DNA of 64,000 nucleotides from the NCBI RefSeq assembly GCF_033958435.1, contig NC_134137.1, positions 122,424,001-122,488,000 on the forward strand, given 5' to 3'. Positions 1 to 10,962 of the stretch are shown piece after piece. The notes under the pieces are model-generated. The model saw nothing but the letters and a program-made list of their open reading frames with translations, did no database searches and was not told where the DNA came from. Position numbers and translations under genes: made by a program. This DNA is from Carettochelys insculpta (Eukaryota; Chordata; Testudines; Carettochelyidae). Numbering within the stretch: position 1 is the first letter of the stretch; every line of letters starts with the position of its first letter.

Positions 1-641
1 TCTGTTACAAGGTTGAAAAATAGCAACATGAGCACTACCTATGGCTGAAGGAACACAAGGGGTCCAATTCAAGCAAACCATGCTAGAGTCCTGGGAGTTC
101 CATTTTGTACTAACCAGCTAAATATTCATTGGCTCAGAGAGACCAAGTGACTGCAGCCTGCTGGTTTACATGCCCACACAGGTGGGGAAATAGGACCCAG
201 TCCCTGGTACAATGAAGGTGTCTGTATTTTACACACAGTAGAACAGCTTCCACGGGAGAGTTGAAGAGTCTCATATCAGAATACCTGACCTGGTTAGTAC
301 CCTCTCACCAGGGTAGTGAGCAGATAAAGCTTCACATCCCTTCACCTGGGTCTCCCATATGCAAGGAGAGTACCCTAAGCCCCCGGCTTTTAAGCACAAG
401 TGTGGCTCTTGCTCCTCTCTCTTTAGCGTGGGGCCCCATCTGATACTTATGTTCTTAGGTCTTTCTAAGCACAGCTATCAAATCAGGCCTAATAGAAGAG
501 AAAAACCTAGGTTATGAATCCTGCTGCAGTTTAGGCATGAATCAGGTGCTGAGCAGCTTGGTGGTGTTAGGACGTAGGTGGTTATGGGCTTGCCCAGTGG
601 CAGAACATTGATGCCCAGCAGAGTTTATCAATGGAAATTTA
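1..641. other. Non-coding, no recognised repeat
   Basis: No exon-like open frame, repeat terminus or RNA gene is recognisable here. The short ORFs lack any protein-family resemblance and are of chance length. It is unannotated intronic or intergenic DNA. Confidence 0.5.
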
Positions 642-875
642 GGGCTTGTCTGCACAGAGCCGGAGTGCTTTCAATGGAGGATTGAATGACAGAATTCTCT
701 AATGAGTAGCACTAAAACCGTGCTGTATAGACTCTGCCAGTGTGCACTGAGAGGTACCTAGTTTACCTTCACATAGTCACACCAACAGGGTCTACAGGGG
801 GAAGTCAAAGCACAACACACAGCACTACCTTTCACTGATCCAGAGTCTGCACTGTGGCACCGTGCAGACAAGCCC
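642..875. mobile_element. Short Harbinger-type MITE with perfect 14-bp TIRs
   Basis: The segment begins with GGGCTTGTCTGCAC and ends with the exact reverse complement of that string (862-875). The flanking triplets are TTA and ATA, consistent with a slightly decayed 3-bp TWA-type target duplication. It is 234 bp long and has no coding capacity. The terminus is a one-base variant of the GGCYRYGTCTACAC motif shared by other MITEs in this window, so it probably belongs to the PIF/Harbinger-mobilised group. That assignment is inference from the termini only. Confidence 0.65.
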
Positions 876-1076
876 ATAAGTACCTCGGGACTGTAGATTT
901 CTAAAGCGTTAGGTGGCAGCTGACCGGTGGTATTGTGAATGCCAGTGGTATCTAAACAGTGTCAGTCCACACCTAAGTCCCTCTACTGAATCTAACTCAA
1001 AGGGTGAAACCCTGAACACACTTGAATCAATAGCGAAGCTCCCAATTACTGCACTGGGGCCAGACTTTCGATCCAA

Positions 1077-1506
1077 GGCTACGTCTACACTACATTGAAA
1101 GATGTTCTTCTGGAAGATCTCTTCTAAAAGAACTTCTTTTGAAAGGGTGCATCCATCACAAAAAAGATGATCAAAAGAGGTGATCTGCTCTTTTGAAATA
1201 GACCGTCCATGCAGTCCCCGCTCTTCTGAAAGAATGGGCCAGGGAGTGAAAAATCAGGTGCCATGAGGACTGCCCTTTTGGAAAAAAGGGGCTTGAAGAG
1301 AGTCTATGCACATTTTCTTTCGAAAAAAGCTTCCGAAAGAGGACGCTTTTCCTGAAATGGGAGTGGAAGAATGCTTTCGTAAGGCGTGCCACATTCTTTC
1401 GATTTAATGTAGAAAGAACGCTTTTATGAGTAGACAGCCTGATGGATATTTAGAAGGCGCCCCTTTTGAAAAATATTTCATAAGAACTTGCTAATCTAGA
1501 CGCGGC
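1077..1506. mobile_element. Harbinger-type MITE, foldback with TTCGAAAG-rich interior
   Basis: The left end is GGCTACGTCTACAC. The right end is a degraded copy (TAGACGCGGC, near 1496-1505). CAA occurs immediately outside both ends, a possible target duplication. The interior holds many TTTCGAAA/CTTTTGAAA-type inverted motifs that can fold back on themselves. No protein is encoded. The right boundary is uncertain, because an internal GTAGACAGCC near 1430-1439 could be an alternative end. Confidence 0.55.
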
Positions 1507-2167
1507 ACAAATGTTTTGTGCTCCTTCTCACTGGCTCCAACGCAGCAATTAAAAACCAAACTCTTTCCAGAACTCTACTAACTTCAACAGCTAACCACTG
1601 CACAGATTTCATTTGGCATAATTATCTGCTTTATAAGTTGAAACTGTGTTTCAATTTGTTTCTGAACAGAATATCTGAATGAAGGTGGAAGAGGGAAACA
1701 CTATCTTCAAATTTCTAAGTGAGTGTATTGGAAATAATGAACAAAAGGCTAACAAAGACTAGTTTAAAGCATTGTCTCTTATCACTTTTTAAGAAGTTGT
1801 GTGAGGGTTTTGGCTTTCAGAATATCTATAGAGAGGTGGATACATATCCCCTGCCCTGGTGCTTGTGATTGCTGCTTTTTGAACTGTCTTAAAGCGGAAT
1901 TTTTGAGCAAAGCTTAGAATTTTAGAATTCAGTCCCTTCAACTATCCATCCATCTATTTATTTCTGTAGGGTCTATACTGCAGTGCAATACCATATTATT
2001 TGAGCACCTTGCATGTCAAATCAACAGCAACAGAGATATGCTGAGTGGACTTCTTGGAGTCTCTGGCATGCCTCCTTTTTCAGGATGAAAATTCTGCCTG
2101 GGACAGGAGTTTTGGTTTAGGATTCACAGATGTTGTTAGTTTCCTTTTTTGGTTGGTAGAGGATATC
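1507..2167. other. Non-coding, no recognised repeat
   Basis: This is AT-rich sequence without a supportable gene or repeat terminus. Confidence 0.45.
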
Positions 2168-2243
2168 AGGCCTTCACTTTATTTTAACATCCATATAACG
2201 TGCCTACCTAAGATATATGGACGTTAAAATAAAATGAAGGCCT
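2168..2243. repeat. Compact hairpin (30-bp arms, 16-nt loop)
   Basis: Arms 2168-2197 and 2214-2243 are complementary at 28 of 30 positions. If the minus strand is transcribed, both mismatches become G-U wobbles, giving a continuous 30-bp stem with a 16-nt loop. TA-containing sequence borders both ends, which fits a miniature mariner-type element. The miRNA-precursor-like geometry is noted, but no function is shown. Confidence 0.6.
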
Positions 2244-2905
2244 AATATTTAAGAAAGAGTGTATTTAATACTTTAGGAAATGCCAGCAGTGTTCTTTTGT
2301 AAAAACCTGATACATAGTGTACCATTTTGTCTTTTAATTGTGTAGAGAATCCACTGCCTAGGAGATAGAATAGGACCAGCAGTGCTATCAGAACTTACTA
2401 AATGATAAACAGTGTTCCCGCTAATTTTTTCCATCCATGGGATAAATAAATGTTTGTTATGTGCACCAAGGCATGTGTAGATGTGAATCACGACTAGAAA
2501 CACACACTGCCGGCTGTGGGTATCTGCGGGTACTCTGCTAATCAGCTGGGCAGCACCTGAATCTCTCTACCCCAGCACTTCTTCCGCAAAGACTGGTATC
2601 TGTCGCTGAAGGTCATGAGATACAAATGAATTCTGCATCAAGATCAAGCATCCTGGCAGGAAGAAAGGAGAGAGTATTAAGAGAACTTCAGACAGAGTGC
2701 AGATGAAATTGATGGCTTCTTAAAAATAGCCAAGCAACAGACACTAGGCTATTGTTTCCAATAGTCAGAAATAGTTATTATATGTCCTAAAACATGGGAC
2801 CTTTATTCATCATAAAATAGATATAAGATGGGGTTTTCAAAAGCATTGTAACACTGGCCAAACTCTTTTCCCACTGATAGGAATAAGGGGATTTTGATAT
2901 TTGCA

Positions 2906-3081
2906 GGGTCCTTTTGAAAAGGACCCCTGTGTAGACAAGCTGCGGGCAAGCAATACGTGGCACTTTCAAAGCACGGTAGCGGTTGGTATGCTAATGAGGG
3001 GCTGTATTTATTTCAGCACCTCACTAGTATTCTTCTATTTGGCCATTAGCATGGCCATTTGGAAGTGTAGATGTAGCCCAC
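2906..3081. mobile_element. Fragment of a Harbinger-type MITE
   Basis: The right end GTGTAGATGTAGCC (3068-3081) is the reverse complement of the GGCTACATCTACAC class of terminus. The interior shares a GCTAATGAGG...TTAGCAT arrangement with the better preserved MITE at 35039-35494. The left end is not preserved, although GTGTAGACAAGC occurs internally. It is non-coding. Confidence 0.45.
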
Positions 3082-3414
3082 CAGAACAACACTAAGGCTA
3101 AAAATGTGAGTCTTAATTCAGTGGAAAAAGCAGAGCCCCAAATTTCCATCAGGATTCTCAGTAATTGCTTCCAGCCCTAAAATGAATTGCAATATCACTT
3201 ATATATTTATACATTTACACTTTCTATAATTTTAAGAGGTGGCTAACATTTACTTTTTTTTTCCTCTCCAAGTCCTGTACAGGCAGATTCATGGCAGTTA
3301 AATGAACCAAGCCTTATTAGTAGGAAAATGTGAAAAATAGCAGAAAAAAAAGAAGAAAATTAATTATTTACAACATTTTCACAATAATTCTTTTCTGGAA
3401 AATGAGTGAAATGC

Positions 3415-4150
3415 TGAAATTCTTCCCATAAATTAAATAACTCGTGGATCAAATCCTGAGGACGCTGATTCCAGTGGGGGTTTCAGTCATTCAATAGCTC
3501 CCAGGACCATGCTGTCCTGTGCTCCAAGGTGTCTTGAAATGTAAGTGGTACTAAGAGTGATAAACCGTATTGGCTGTGTCTACACTTGCATTCCTCTTTT
3601 GAAAGAGGAATGTAAATGAGGGAAATCGAAAATGCGAATGACACACTGATTTACATATCTCAGGATTCATTTGCATAATCTCTTTTCAAAAGAGGTTCTT
3701 TTGAAAGAAAAAAAAACAGTATGGACAGGGCGCTTTCAAAAATAAACACCATATTCGAAAGAACCAGTCTTCCTGAAACAAAATAAGAAGAAGGGGCCTT
3801 TCAAAGATGGGGTTTATGTTCAAAAGAGCCCCATCCACACTGCTTTTTTCTTTCGAAAGAATCTCTTTTGAAAAGAGATTACGCAAATAAAGCAAAAGAT
3901 ATGTAAATCAGTGCCTCATTTGCATTTTCAATGTTCCCCATTTGCATTCCTCTTTCGAAGGAGAATGCAAATGTAGACACAGCCCCATTGATAATGGCAA
4001 CACCAGTCATCAAACAGGAGAGCTATTTGAAAAAATGAAACGTTTGCAAAATTGGTCCTGAAAATTTTATTTAAATATGTTGAAATTTCAGCTTTTGATT
4101 GAAGGCTCAGAAATAATCAAAGATTTTGTAATTTTTATATTAAATGGCAG
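3415..4150 (+). repeat. Duplicated unit, copy A (interrupted by a MITE)
   Basis: Sequence 3415-3571 plus 3987-4150 is clearly homologous to 10963-11104 plus 11816-12005. Shared landmarks include the stretches around GGATCAAATCCTGAGG, CAGGACCATGCTG, GAGTGATAAA, TTGATAATGGCAACAC and TATGTTGAAAT. Outside these limits the two loci do not align by eye. They are therefore either two members of an interspersed repeat family or a small ancient segmental duplication. Each copy has been hit by a different MITE, so each supplies the empty site for the other. Confidence 0.75.
3572..3986. mobile_element. Palindromic Harbinger-type MITE in copy A
   Basis: The element starts with GGCTGTGTCTACACTTGCAT and ends with the matching inverted sequence ATGCAAATGTAGACACAGCC plus two extra C. 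ATT flanks both sides (3569-3571 and 3987-3989). The paralogous locus at 11839 onward reads straight through as CATATTGATAATGG with a single ATT, confirming the insertion and its 3-bp target duplication. The interior is almost entirely inverted repeat (TTTCGAAAG/CTTTTGAAA motifs). It has no coding capacity. Confidence 0.8.
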
Positions 4151-5397
4151 ATGACACAAACTTTTTGGCACACGCTTGGGAGAATACATATAATTCACTC
4201 AGAGCTTCTCTGCTTGTGAGGAATATGGCTTTTCCCAGATTCCTGCTAATTATATGCTTTATAGCCACTGTGTGTGTTCTCTGTCTCTTTCTCACACACG
4301 CACGCACACACTGAGTGTGTCCCTACACTCATGCTTCAAGGACCTTACATTTAATTTTCTCTTGAACAACTTCTAGTCTATTCTTTACTTATTCAAATAA
4401 AACTTCCATTGATCTGAGTGGGAGATTTGCCTGTACTGGGAGTGAAAGATTTGGCCCCGTGGGAGTAACTAAACCATTTTATATTATTTTGTCTCCAGGC
4501 AAAATAAATGGTTGCAACCAGCACCTTTTATGTTTTCTAACAGAGACTAGATTACATATTTTGTGAAGCTGAGCCACAGGCACTGCTCTTGTTAGCTAAA
4601 GATGGGGGTTGTTGATTTGGACCTGAAATGCAAGCAGATAATTCTCATCTTTTTGTTGTTGCTAATGAACACATTATATACCTCACTGAAATAACATAAC
4701 CTAAAGGGCAAAAATAGTTACATATCGGAAGCTTTGAGGTGGGCTGGGAGTTAAAAAAAAGTTCACTTACGAAATAAGATTAAAGCAATTAAAGGATAAG
4801 GCTCATAGTTAATTTTCTTCCATAGATGCAATTTTTCAAGCAGTGACAGCACCAAAAGCGTTTCAAGTTTTATAGCTATTTTACATTTGGCAGAAATAAC
4901 AGGAAACCATCTGTAGCAAACCAGAATTGTTGTAAGCATATTCACTAATAAAAAAAGATTAAAAGAAATAAAATGTAAACTTTAAATGGCAGCTCTGAAG
5001 ATGCAAGGGGCAGGAGGCATGGAATTACTGTTCTTTTCCACCTACCAGGAACTTCTAGAATAGACAGCGCTGACTTGAAAAAATTTATTATTTTAGCAGA
5101 AAGACTGTGAACTACAAGGATTGAAACAAGTTTTTTTTTTAACTTTCTCTTTTTTTTCTTTCTGGGATATATGTAACCATATAGAAGTGGGGGAGATGTT
5201 ATGATTCAGATTTCTGTACACAGGCTGAGCCAGAAAAGCATATAAACATTCAGGCTCCATCATCACTAGGAGATAAATTTGAATTTCAGGGTGTTAGCAC
5301 AATGTAAAAACTTGACTGTCTTCACAGCTAATACTATCATTCAGTTTATTGAGCCATAATACCGATTACAAAATATTGATATTACAGGATGGGTATA
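4151..5397. other. Non-coding, AT-rich, no recognised repeat
   Basis: Nothing supportable was found between duplicated unit copy A and the left edge of the decayed Harbinger element. A short tract of CA-type dinucleotides near 4293-4312 and several homopolymer runs are the only simple features. Confidence 0.45.
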
Positions 5398-5766
5398 GTG
5401 TCAAATTCAAATTTAAAATCTCAAACCAAGGCTAGTGTGGGAGCACCATGTCCTTACTTCAAATTTATTAGTCTCCAGAAGTGTCCCATACGTATCCCAC
5501 AAAGCTCTGCAGTGACCCTCCAAGTATGGCCGTATTATTGTGTGCTGCTCTCCATCCATGTGAGGGATGGAGGAAGGAAGTCAAAGGAAGCCCATGAAGT
5601 TTTGATTGAATTTGAATTAGAATTTGAATTAGAGTTCAGCAGCCCAGCCCTACAAATCTAAAGGGTACCCATTATGAAAAAATTCCTTTGCCCATCACAT
5701 CTCACCACATCCGTAGCCATTGCACGGCATAGGTGGCAATTGCATTGGTAGCCATCTTCTGCTATC

Positions 5767-7065
5767 ATGAGCACTCAGGGTAGTGATCTGCCTAGCACTT
5801 CTCAGGCTCAAAAGAGAGCCCAGCTTGGACCCACCAGGAAATTCTGGATATTATTGCCATCTGGGGAGACCAATCGGTGGCGAAGAAACTTCAGGTGGCC
5901 AAGAAAAACGTGGCCATCTATGATCAGATGTCACACGAGATGACCACCCAAGGTTCCTCCCGGGGCTCTATGCAGTGCTGGGTGAAGGGGAAAGAACTCT
6001 GGCAGGCCTATCAGAAAGTCTGGGAAGCCAACCAGTGGTCGGGGCGGCTCCGCAGACCTGCCTCTATTATCAACAGCTGCACATGCATATGGGGAGCAAC
6101 CCCACCACAGAGCCCAGTCTGAATTATGACACTTGTAAGCTGTGTCTACAGGTGCACGCTACTTCGAAGTAGCGGCACTAACTTCGAAATAGCGCCCGTC
6201 GCGGCTACACACGTCGGGCGCTATTTCGAAGTTAACTTCGACGTTAGGCAGCGAGACGTTGAAGTCGCTAACCTCATGAGGGGATCGGAATAGCGCCCTA
6301 CTTCGACGTTCAACGTTGAAGTAGGGACCGTGTAGACGATCCGCGTCCCGCAACGTCGAAATTGCCGAGTCCTCCATGGCGGCCATCAGCTGGGGGGTTG
6401 AGAGATGCTCTCTCTCCAGCCCCTGCGGGGCTCTATGGTCACCGTGGGCGGCAGCCCTTAGCCCAGGGCTTCTGGCTGCTGCTGCGGCAGCTGGGGATCC
6501 ATGCTGCATGCACAGGGTCTGCAACCAGTTGTCGGCTCTGTGGATCTTGTGTTGTTTAGTGCAACTGTGTCTGGGAGAGGCCCTTTAAGGGAGCGGCTTG
6601 CTGTTGAGTCCGCCCTGTGACCCTGTCTGCAGCTGTGCCTGGCACCCTTATTTCGATGTGTGCTACTTTGGTGTGTAGACGTACCCTCGCAGCGCCTATT
6701 TTGATGTGGTGCCGCGCAACGTCGAAGTTGAACATCGACGTTGCCAGCCCTGGAGGACGTGTAGATGTTATTCATCGAAATAGCCTATTTCGATGTTGCT
6801 ACATCGAAATAAGCTATTTCGATGTTGGCTTCACATGTAGACGTAGCCGTAGAGGCCATGGCATGGAGTTTGGGATGAGTCCAGAAGAGCAGGGCAGCCT
6901 GGAAGAAGAGGGCAATGGAGAGGCAGAAGGGGGCAATGAGCATGGGACAGAGGAGGAAGTTGTGCCAGACATCCCAGAGCTCTTCACCATAGACCTGGAA
7001 ACGGTCCCCTCCATGGTGGTCACCTCCACGCTCGTCCCGCAAGCCCTCAGGACCAAGGAGTTCAG
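5767..7065 (+). pseudogene. Myb/SANT-like partner gene of the old Harbinger, exon 1, split by a MITE
   Basis: An ATG at 5767 opens a short S/T/Q-rich leader. A frameshift near 5840 then leads into a trihelix Myb/SANT-like domain (EILDIIAIWGDQS..., about 5839-6050). A second frameshift near 6050 moves into SGAAPQTCLYYQQLH, the conserved end of that domain. A 711-bp MITE (6138-6848, GTA target duplication) interrupts the reading frame. When it is skipped, the frame continues into an acidic E/G-rich segment (about 6852-7000) and reaches a good splice donor, CAG|GTGAGT, at 7065/7066. In intact PIF/Harbinger elements this protein assists DNA binding and nuclear import of the transposase. Two frameshifts plus the insertion make this copy dead. 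Confidence 0.75.
6138..6848 (-). mobile_element. 711-bp Harbinger MITE, copy 1
   Basis: The ends are AGCTGTGTCTAC and GTAGACGTAGCC, flanked by GTA on both sides (6135-6137, 6849-6851). Subterminal palindromes such as CTACTTCGAAGTAG and repeated GTGTAGACG motifs are present. Read on the minus strand, an ATG at 6502 starts MDPQLPQQQPEALG and then a stop, matching the first codons of the 17005-21702 transposase. The copy is therefore an internal-deletion derivative. It inserted into the Myb-like exon of an older Harbinger. It is oriented opposite to copies 2 and 3 and parallel to the autonomous element as written on the plus strand. Confidence 0.85.
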
Positions 7066-8302
7066 GTGAGTATTTATTCTGCATGCTAGAAGCGGGTTGG
7101 GGGTGGGTAAAGCCATCGGATTGTGCATATGTACAGGTTTGCTAGCTGTGGTTCTTGCTCCTCAGAACAGCGTGCTAACGGTTCTTGGGATGGAGCGCTT
7201 CTCCTTTTTGGAGATCTCCTTCAAGGTCTCATCCAGGCACTCTTGGGCAGGTCTGACTTATTGCGGCTTCCCTGGTAGCACACCTTGCCATTCCAGGCAA
7301 ACAGGTTGTGATCTGGTGTCATGGCACCACACGGACTTTAGCACATTTTCCAGGCTTTTTGTCACACAGAAGGAGTAGCTGTTCTTGCTCCCTATCTGTT
7401 AGTTTTAGGAGGGTGGAGTCTTCTTTGGCAACCTGCAGAGGCATGGGAATTTGCATCTGGTTTTTTTTTAACATGCTTTTTTTTTTAAGCATGCTTCCTG
7501 CCCTTTAACACTGGTCTGCAGCAGCCGGTAGGCATTCTGTTCCCCACCCCACAACACAGTTTGCAGGCTTTGTGGGGCTTCTCCCCCAGGTCCCTTTCCC
7601 CCAGCATTTCTTTTCATTTTTCAGGAATCTCTCACGCTCCATGGCTCCTGGACTCTGCTGGGCCTTCTCCATCCCATGTCCCTTTCCCCAAGCATTTCTT
7701 TTCCAGCATTTCTTTTGATTTTTCAGGACTCTCTGGCTCCTCGCGGCTGCCATGCTCTGCTGGGCATTTCCCATCCCATGTCCCTTTCCAAGCAGCATTT
7801 ATTTTCAGGAATCCCCCATGGCTGCAGGGCTCTGCTGGGCTTGTCTCCTCCCATGTCGCTCTACATCCAGCCATTTTTTTCTTTACACTACTTTTTTCGT
7901 ACGTCGAATCCCCCCCATGCAGCCATCCATGCAGCTGTAACGGAACCCTTCCCCACCATCCCCTATATGCAGCTTGATGACTCGGGGCGGGGGGGGGGGT
8001 GGAATTTCTCCAGGAATGGCCAAAAAAAAATTGCCCTGCCACAGGACACCCTCAAGACACCTGACAGCTTCCCCTGCTTTGCAGACCTCCTCCTCCCCCA
8101 AAAAGCGGACAATTGCTTATAGCTTACCATGTCCACAAAGCAATGCAATGGATTGTGAAATGCACACTTACTATCCCATCCTTAATAAGCTGTCAGTATC
8201 CTTCAAATGTAAAGTTTCATTGATAGTAGACACAGAGACCTATTCACTGCATTTCAAAGCACATTGTGTAAATTGTATCTTAATTTTGACCTTCATTTTC
8301 CA
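7066..8302 (+). other. Intron of the decayed Harbinger Myb-like gene
   Basis: The segment runs from the GTGAGT donor at 7066 to a plausible acceptor TTTTCCAG ending at 8302. It is non-coding and includes an imperfect minisatellite (7560-7870) and several homopolymer runs. The long overlapping ORFs here come from the repeat's biased composition and show no family resemblance. Confidence 0.5.
7560..7870 (+). repeat. Imperfect minisatellite
   Basis: Three to four diverged units each contain a core like TCTGCTGGGC, then CCATCCCATGTCCCTTTCC, then CAGCATTT...TTTTTCAGGA. Cores begin near 7653, 7755 and 7830, so the period varies (about 102 and 75 bases). The array lies within the intron of the decayed Harbinger Myb-like gene. 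It explains the overlapping long frames on both strands here. Confidence 0.6.
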
Positions 8303-8756
8303 GAGCCAATGCCCAGCATAGCAAAGAGTTGTAGATGAAAAAAACGCAAACAAGATCTTCTGCAGCATATGGAAAAGTCTGAGGCAGAGCACCCCAGGCT
8401 GACAAAGGATGCTGCTCAGTGGCATCATGCTACAGTGAAAAGCATCTGAGTCAAGCAGAGTGTAACGAGACAATGCTTGACCTCCAGCAGCAGCAAGTGG
8501 GAAAGCAGAGTGAGGCTGCGGCAAAGCTCGCAATGGCAGTTACAGAGCAAACAGAGGTCCTGCACTCCCTGCTGCAGCTGCAGAGGCACTCCCAACCCAG
8601 CAGTGCAGCAGCCGATACATGCTGGCCAGAGTTCCCTGAGGAGAGGTCGCCCACCCACAGTCATCATGGTCCCTGCACACAGGGAGGAAGGGCAAGGCTA
8701 CCCTGCCGCTCCAGCCCCAAGGGTCACTGCAAAAGGCTATTCAAGCACCCTTGAGA
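8303..8756 (+). pseudogene. Myb/SANT-like partner gene of the old Harbinger, C-terminal exon remnant
   Basis: After a plausible acceptor at 8302, a frame encodes KRKQDLLQHMEKSEAEHP, then stops. A neighbouring frame carries a Q/E-rich, probably coiled-coil segment (ETMLDLQQQQVGKQSEAAA, 8475 onward) ending in a stop at 8754-8756. Basic and glutamine-rich tails of this sort are usual for Harbinger Myb-like proteins. An AATAAA near 8799 could be its polyadenylation signal. The frame changes and stops show it is non-functional. The exon limits are approximate. Confidence 0.5.
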
Positions 8757-9005
8757 AGGCTTCTTTTCCCAGCTGCTTAAACCTCTTGTCCTCTGAAAAT
8801 AAAAGCATCACTTTGAGCTCAGTGTGATTTTGTGGCGTGCAGGAGTGGGGAGGGGGAACACAAATCAAAACAGGCCACTGGGCGAGGGCTGAAGGCACAG
8901 CTGGCCACTGATACTTCTTGGTCTGCAGCAGGCGTGTGGCTGAGGGAACAAGGAGGAGTGAGAGGGGGCAGTTGAAGGCACAGCTGCCCACCACATGGAT
9001 TTTAC

Positions 9006-10358
9006 TTACTGCAACTTAACCCCCTTCCACCAAGTAAAAGCATTCATTCGTTTTGACACAGTATGATGTATTGGCAGTATGTCAGAGAAATACATCGGCA
9101 GCATGTGTGTGAGAGAATCCCTTATTGCTGCTGCCTCAGTGTGGCTACTGGTGGATGGTTGTGTAGGCAGGTGCGAGTAAGCTCTGCCTGTGGCCTCAGC
9201 TTCAGAATTCCAGATTGACAGGAAAGTCTCCCACCTTGATTCACAAATGTTGTGCAAAATAGTGCACACTGTAATCACGGTGGGGCCATTACCTTCAGAA
9301 AGGTCCAAACACATCAATAAACATCTGAACCTCACTTTTAAATGACCAAAGGCGCATTCCACCACCATTCTGCACCTGCTGAGTCTGTGATTAAAGTTTT
9401 CCCTGCTGGGATCCAGGGTTCCTGTGTAGGATTTCATAAGGCAGGGGAGCAGAGGGTAAGCAGGGTCGCCCAATATGACAACAGGCATCTTTATGTCACC
9501 ATTCTTGACTTTCTGATGGGTAAAAAAGTCCCATCCAGGAGTTTTTGGTACAGTCCCAAATTTTGGAATATGCACACATTGTGAAACCTCGCTGACCAGC
9601 CAACGTTGAAGTCGATATAATGACCTTTGGGATCTACCAACCCCTGCATGGCCATGCAGCAGTACCTCTTTCGATTAATATTCTCTGAGGCCAGGTGGGA
9701 TGGGGCCATGATGGGGATGTGCATGCCATCTATTGCCCCACTGCAGTTAGGAAACTCCTGGGCAGCGGAGCCATCCACTGTGGCTTGTACATCTCCCAGG
9801 GTCATAGTCTTCCTAAGGAGACACCAACAGATTGCATGGGCCACCTCCTTCACCATGGACCCCACTGTAGATCTGCCCACCCTGAATTGATTTGCCACTG
9901 ACCGGTAACTGTCAGGGGTTGCAAACTTCCACAGTGCAATTGCCACTCGCTTCTGTACTGTTAAAGCCGGCCTCATTTTTGTGTTGCTGCGCTTCAGAGT
10001 GGGCACCAGCACATTTCAACGTTCTATAAAAGTGGACTTGTGCATGCAAAAGTTCTGCACCCACTGCTGGTCATCTCAGGACTCCAAAACGATGCAGTCC
10101 CACCAGTGCCAGCCTCACGAGTCCAAAACCGCTGCTCCACTGCCAGTAATGCATTTATGGCAGCCAGCAGCTATGAATTCTTGGACCGCAGTTGGGAGAT
10201 TTGCTCTTTCAAAACTTCATCTTCTTCATCATCATCAGCAGCAGCAGCACCATTACAGTACCAGTCAGTGAGCTTTTTAATTGAAGGAAAAATTGTGCAA
10301 CAGCCAGTGTGGTTGCCAAAATGATGTGTGCTATGGGTTGGAGTGTTTGGGAATCCAT
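9006..10358 (-). pseudogene. Harbinger (HARBI1-like) DDE transposase, decayed copy
   Basis: Two overlapping minus-strand frames make up most of a PIF/Harbinger transposase. Frame one (10012 down to about 9530) contains KRVAIALWKFATPDSYRSV and the first catalytic Asp in AIDGMHIPI. A frameshift near 9530 leads to frame two, with the second Asp in VILGDPAYPL and the Glu in RMVVECAFGHLK. The N-terminal part from the ATG at 10358 is more damaged, with stops and frame changes through 10013. Unlike the younger copy at 19935-21344, the segment after MVKEV continues directly into AHAICWC. This supports reading the extra 52 residues in the young copy as an intron. The gene encoded a nuclear DNA-cutting and -joining enzyme and is now inactive. 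Confidence 0.85.
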
Positions 10359-10962
10359 GCTTGCGCTGCAATTCTGTAGCAGGAAATGGTGCAATCTCCA
10401 GTTCTTTTTTCGCATGGTTACTGAAGCTGTGAATTCTGGAACAGTGCTTGGAGTTCTGGGATTCAAACATGAAACACGCACAAGCAACTGAGGATATGGC
10501 ACTGTGGGATAGCTACTCACAATGCACTGCTCATACTGTCGAACTTGCACAGGTTAATGGGGACATGGAGATTCGACACAGAAAAAAAGTGGGTCAAATT
10601 TCAAGAAGCTTTGTAGACATAATTTGAATTCATAATATCGAGGTTAAATGATTGATTCTATTAAAAATCAAATTTATCTCATAGTGTAGACATGGCCTCT
10701 GATAATTTTAAGCATATGAGTAGTTTCCTAGAAACCAATGGGACTACTTATGCTTAAGAACTTTTTTGGCTTAGAGCCTGTACTTTTAACAGTAAGGAGT
10801 TTCTCTTTCTCACTGTTGCAGGTCCATTGTACTATATGAAAAGTATGGGTCTTATCACACTGCCGTCTCTCATGGAGATTTATATTTGTTCTTTCTTTCT
10901 TCTTTTCCATATGCTGAAATGTTGCTCTTTGTGTATGAAAAATACAAACGTGTCCTATCACT

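Larger units (their letters stand above)
5398..10697. mobile_element. Older, decayed PIF/Harbinger transposon (two-gene type)
   Basis: The region contains a broken Myb/SANT-like gene on the plus strand and a broken Harbinger transposase on the minus strand, in the convergent order also seen in the 17005-21702 element. The right end GTGTAGACATGGCC (10684-10697) is a Harbinger-type terminus. The left end is worn: sequence around 5398-5425 resembles the subterminal part of the right end (AAATTCAAATTT versus GAATTCAAATTA) but lacks the outer terminus. Without the 711-bp MITE inserted at 6138, the element would be about 4.6 kb, close to the size of the younger copy. All genes carry frameshifts or stops, so it cannot be autonomous now. 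Confidence 0.75.

Noticed and set aside
6159..6775. Frames ending in SAATSK or starting MNNIYTSSRAGNVD that recur at four loci
   Set aside because: Recurrence reflects the MITE family. The frames run through terminal inverted repeats and are not conserved as proteins apart from the short transposase start relic.
7450..7500. A hairpin AACATGCTTTTTTTTTTAAGCATG as a possible terminator
   Set aside because: Bacterial-type terminators are not relevant in vertebrate DNA; it is an A/T-run palindrome inside a transposon intron.
7505..8148. Several overlapping frames of 60-148 codons on both strands
   Set aside because: They come from an imperfect minisatellite in an intron of a decayed transposon.
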